Source: Streptomyces candidus | Lineage (GTDB): Bacteria; Actinomycetota; Actinomycetes; Streptomycetales; Streptomycetaceae | Length of the DNA: 64,000 bases | NCBI RefSeq assembly: GCF_014207445.1 | Contig: NZ_JACHEM010000004.1 | Location: 248,001-312,000, forward strand | Reading direction: 5' to 3' | Program-made: the position numbers and the translations under genes | Part shown: piece after piece, positions 60,333-64,000 of the stretch | How the letters are laid out: the number at the start of each line of letters is the position of its first letter | Numbering within the stretch: the stretch's first letter is position 1 | Notes under the pieces: generated by a model | Seen by the model: only the letters and a program-made list of their open reading frames with translations | The model's database searches: none | What the model was told of the DNA's origin: nothing

Positions 60333-60510
60333 CCGGCCCGCCCGCACCGCTGCCCGCCGGCTGACACCCACCCCCACGGTGACGCCCGCCCCCACGACGC
60401 CCGATCCCGCCGACCCCCCACGGTGACCCCCACGTACCCACCCCTGCGCGCCCGGTGACGCTCACGCCCTCACCGGCGCCCACGCCCACACCTGCCCACG
60501 GAGGCCACGG
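60333..60510. other. Spacer between the two P450 genes
   Basis: 180 bp of C-rich low-complexity sequence with repeated CCCACGGTGAC words and no hairpin strong enough to call a terminator. The second P450 has its own GGAGG, so it may be expressed by read-through. Confidence 0.45.
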
Positions 60511-63049
<2,539 letters not shown>

Positions 63050-63070
63050 CGCCTTCGGGCGGCACGCAGG

Positions 63071-63111
63071 CAATGGGCCCCGGCACGCGGCGCGCGCGCC
63101 GGGGCCCATTG
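63071..63111 (+). terminator. Terminator of serC
   Basis: CAATGGGCCCCGGC (63071-63084) pairs perfectly with GCCGGGGCCCATTG (63098-63111) around a 13-nt loop. Confidence 0.85.
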
Positions 63112-63200
63112 CTGTCCTCCGGCAGGAGTGAACTCGACCTGGCGGAGACCCTCCGAGCCGGGGGCCCGGGGCCACGGGCAGCTCCGGAGCCCGGAAACCC

Positions 63201-63425
63201 CTACCGGCTGAGCCGCCGGAACCTCCTCACCGCCAGGGGCAGAAAGACCGCCGTCACCACCAGCGGCCACACCACCCCCATCAGCACTGCGTTCTCCTCC
63301 ACCCAACTCCCGCCGCCGGCCACCGGGTTGCCGAACAGCTCCCGTGCGGCGGTGACGGTGGAGGACACCGGGTTCCAGGCCGCGACCGTCCCGAGCCAGC
63401 CGGGCATCAGTGACGACGCCACGAA
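63201..63425 (-). pseudogene. C-terminal relic of an ABC-2 transporter permease
   Basis: About 75 codons remain: [35 protein letters not shown], then [27 protein letters not shown] and a TAG at 63201. This is the conserved last part of drug-exporter (DrrB-like) permeases: the WNPVS loop, the final transmembrane helix and a basic tail. Everything upstream is missing; the sequence meets a TetR relic running the other way. Confidence 0.85.
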
Positions 63426-63807
63426 GAGCCGGGCTCTGCTCGGCCCGCGCACCCTGCACAGTCTGGAGGTGTCCCTGGCCGGGCTGCGCGGCATGACCGG
63501 ATTCACCGATCCCGAGCTGATCTCGGTCATCATCGCCCTCCAGAGTTTCGCCACCGGCATCGCCCGCATGGAGGTCGAGACGACGGAGGCGGCGGAGGAG
63601 ACCGGGCTCGACCACGAGTCGTTCTGGGCGGGCCAACAGCCCTATCTGGAACGGGCCATGGCGAGTGGGGTGTACCCGGTGATGGCGGGGCTGGCGGACG
63701 ACACGTTCAACTACGAGTTCGACCACTTCGAGTTCGGGCTGGAGCGGATGCTGGACGGCTTCGAGGTACGGGTGGCGGACGGGGAGGCGGGAGCGCGACA
63801 GGAGTAG
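63426..63807 (+). pseudogene. C-terminal relic of a TetR-family regulator
   Basis: The frame [44 protein letters not shown] continues to a stop at 63807 (FDHFEFGLERMLDGFEV). It is the tetracycline-repressor-like C-terminal domain with no HTH before it. The open frame runs uninterrupted from upstream only because it crosses unrelated DNA. It could still be translated from an internal ATG (63494), but could not bind DNA. Confidence 0.8.
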
Positions 63808-63897
63808 GGGGCCTTGGTGCGGAGCCGCGCGGTGGCCCCCTTGCACGGCTCCGCCGCGCGTCTCAGACGCCGGACGGGCTGAATGGCACCCCGCCCG
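63808..63897. repeat. Dispersed Streptomyces intergenic repeat
   Basis: The segment around 63845-63885 (CGGCTCCGCCGCGCGTCTCA, then GACGCCGGACGGGCTGAAT) resembles, from memory, a terminator-associated repeat common between Streptomyces genes. Weak inverted repeats GGAGCCG / CGGCTCC flank it. Confidence 0.5.
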
Positions 63898-64000
63898 CTA
63901 CGCCCCGCGGCTCCGCTTGCGTCGCAGTCCCGCCCACAGCAGCACCGCTGCTCCGATCACCACCAGCGCGGTCACCCCGTTTCCCGCCGGTCCCCGTCCC
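63898..64000 (-). CDS. C-terminal membrane anchor of a surface protein, N-terminus beyond the window
   Basis: The last 34 codons read GPAGNGVTALVVIGAAVLLWAGLRRKRSRGA and a TAG at 63898. A single hydrophobic helix followed by a basic tail is the usual end of a secreted protein held in the membrane or sorted to the wall. The sorting motif, if any, lies outside the window. Confidence 0.65.
   Translation of the reverse strand, partial: GRGPAGNGVTALVVIGAAVLLWAGLRRKRSRGA

Overview
The window is a high-GC actinobacterial chromosome segment, almost certainly Streptomyces. Supporting signs are frequent GTG/TTG starts, third-position G/C coding, an AfsK-type kinase, a DmdR1-type iron regulator, a 'conservon' GTPase operon with paired P450s, XRE-DUF5753/DUF397 pairs, and several leaderless promoters (TANNNT 6-7 nt before the start codon). 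I see no rRNA, tRNA, CRISPR array, intact insertion sequence or prophage. The gene order from the kinase to the carboxylase operon matches, from memory, a core-chromosome block of S. coelicolor, so this looks like core genome with small decayed patches.

Layout. 0-6 kb: a secreted Ser-rich protein, a membrane protein, an AfsK-like Ser/Thr kinase, a glyoxalase-fold protein and a TetR regulator. 6-13 kb: an oxidase-fold protein, a flavin monooxygenase, two MFS transporters and a GlxA-type AraC regulator. 13-19 kb: gene relics (cyclase, acyl-CoA dehydrogenase, AMP ligase) among sigma-factor control genes (HATPase, STAS, ECF-like sigma factor, zinc-finger anti-sigma fused to a mycothiol-isomerase-like domain), plus an EF-hand protein. 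19-27 kb: purU, an SCO4402-family protein, a Gln/Pro-rich membrane protein, an XRE/TPR regulator, a primase-polymerase-like protein and an ABC exporter. 27-34.6 kb: a hydrolase, dmdR1, a SIS protein, a PAS protein, a short promoter/small-ORF/terminator unit, pdxH and a citrate synthase.

34.8-45.4 kb is a leftward catabolic block: TIGR03084-type protein, AtuA-like protein, biotin-dependent carboxylase beta and alpha, acyl-CoA dehydrogenase, then 4-coumarate-CoA-ligase-like enzyme, enoyl-CoA hydratase and TetR. Most genes overlap by 4 bp, and a 12-bp palindrome in front of the first gene is a good operator candidate for the terminal TetR. The set resembles the acyclic-terpene (Atu) and leucine/isovalerate (Liu) pathways, in which an acid is activated, dehydrogenated, carboxylated and hydrated.

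45.8-52.5 kb is mixed: pterin dehydratase, XRE-cupin regulator with divergent MFS exporter, a DinB-like protein, a bldA-type (TTA-containing) XRE/DUF397 pair, a small protein plus anti-sigma HATPase, and an EamA exporter. 52.6-61.8 kb: a long FAD/4Fe-4S oxidoreductase divergent from conservon cvnABCD with two P450s, the first of which lacks the ExxR arginine. 61.9-64 kb: leaderless serC, then a fused relic of a divergent ABC-permease/TetR pair, and the 3' end of a surface-anchored protein.
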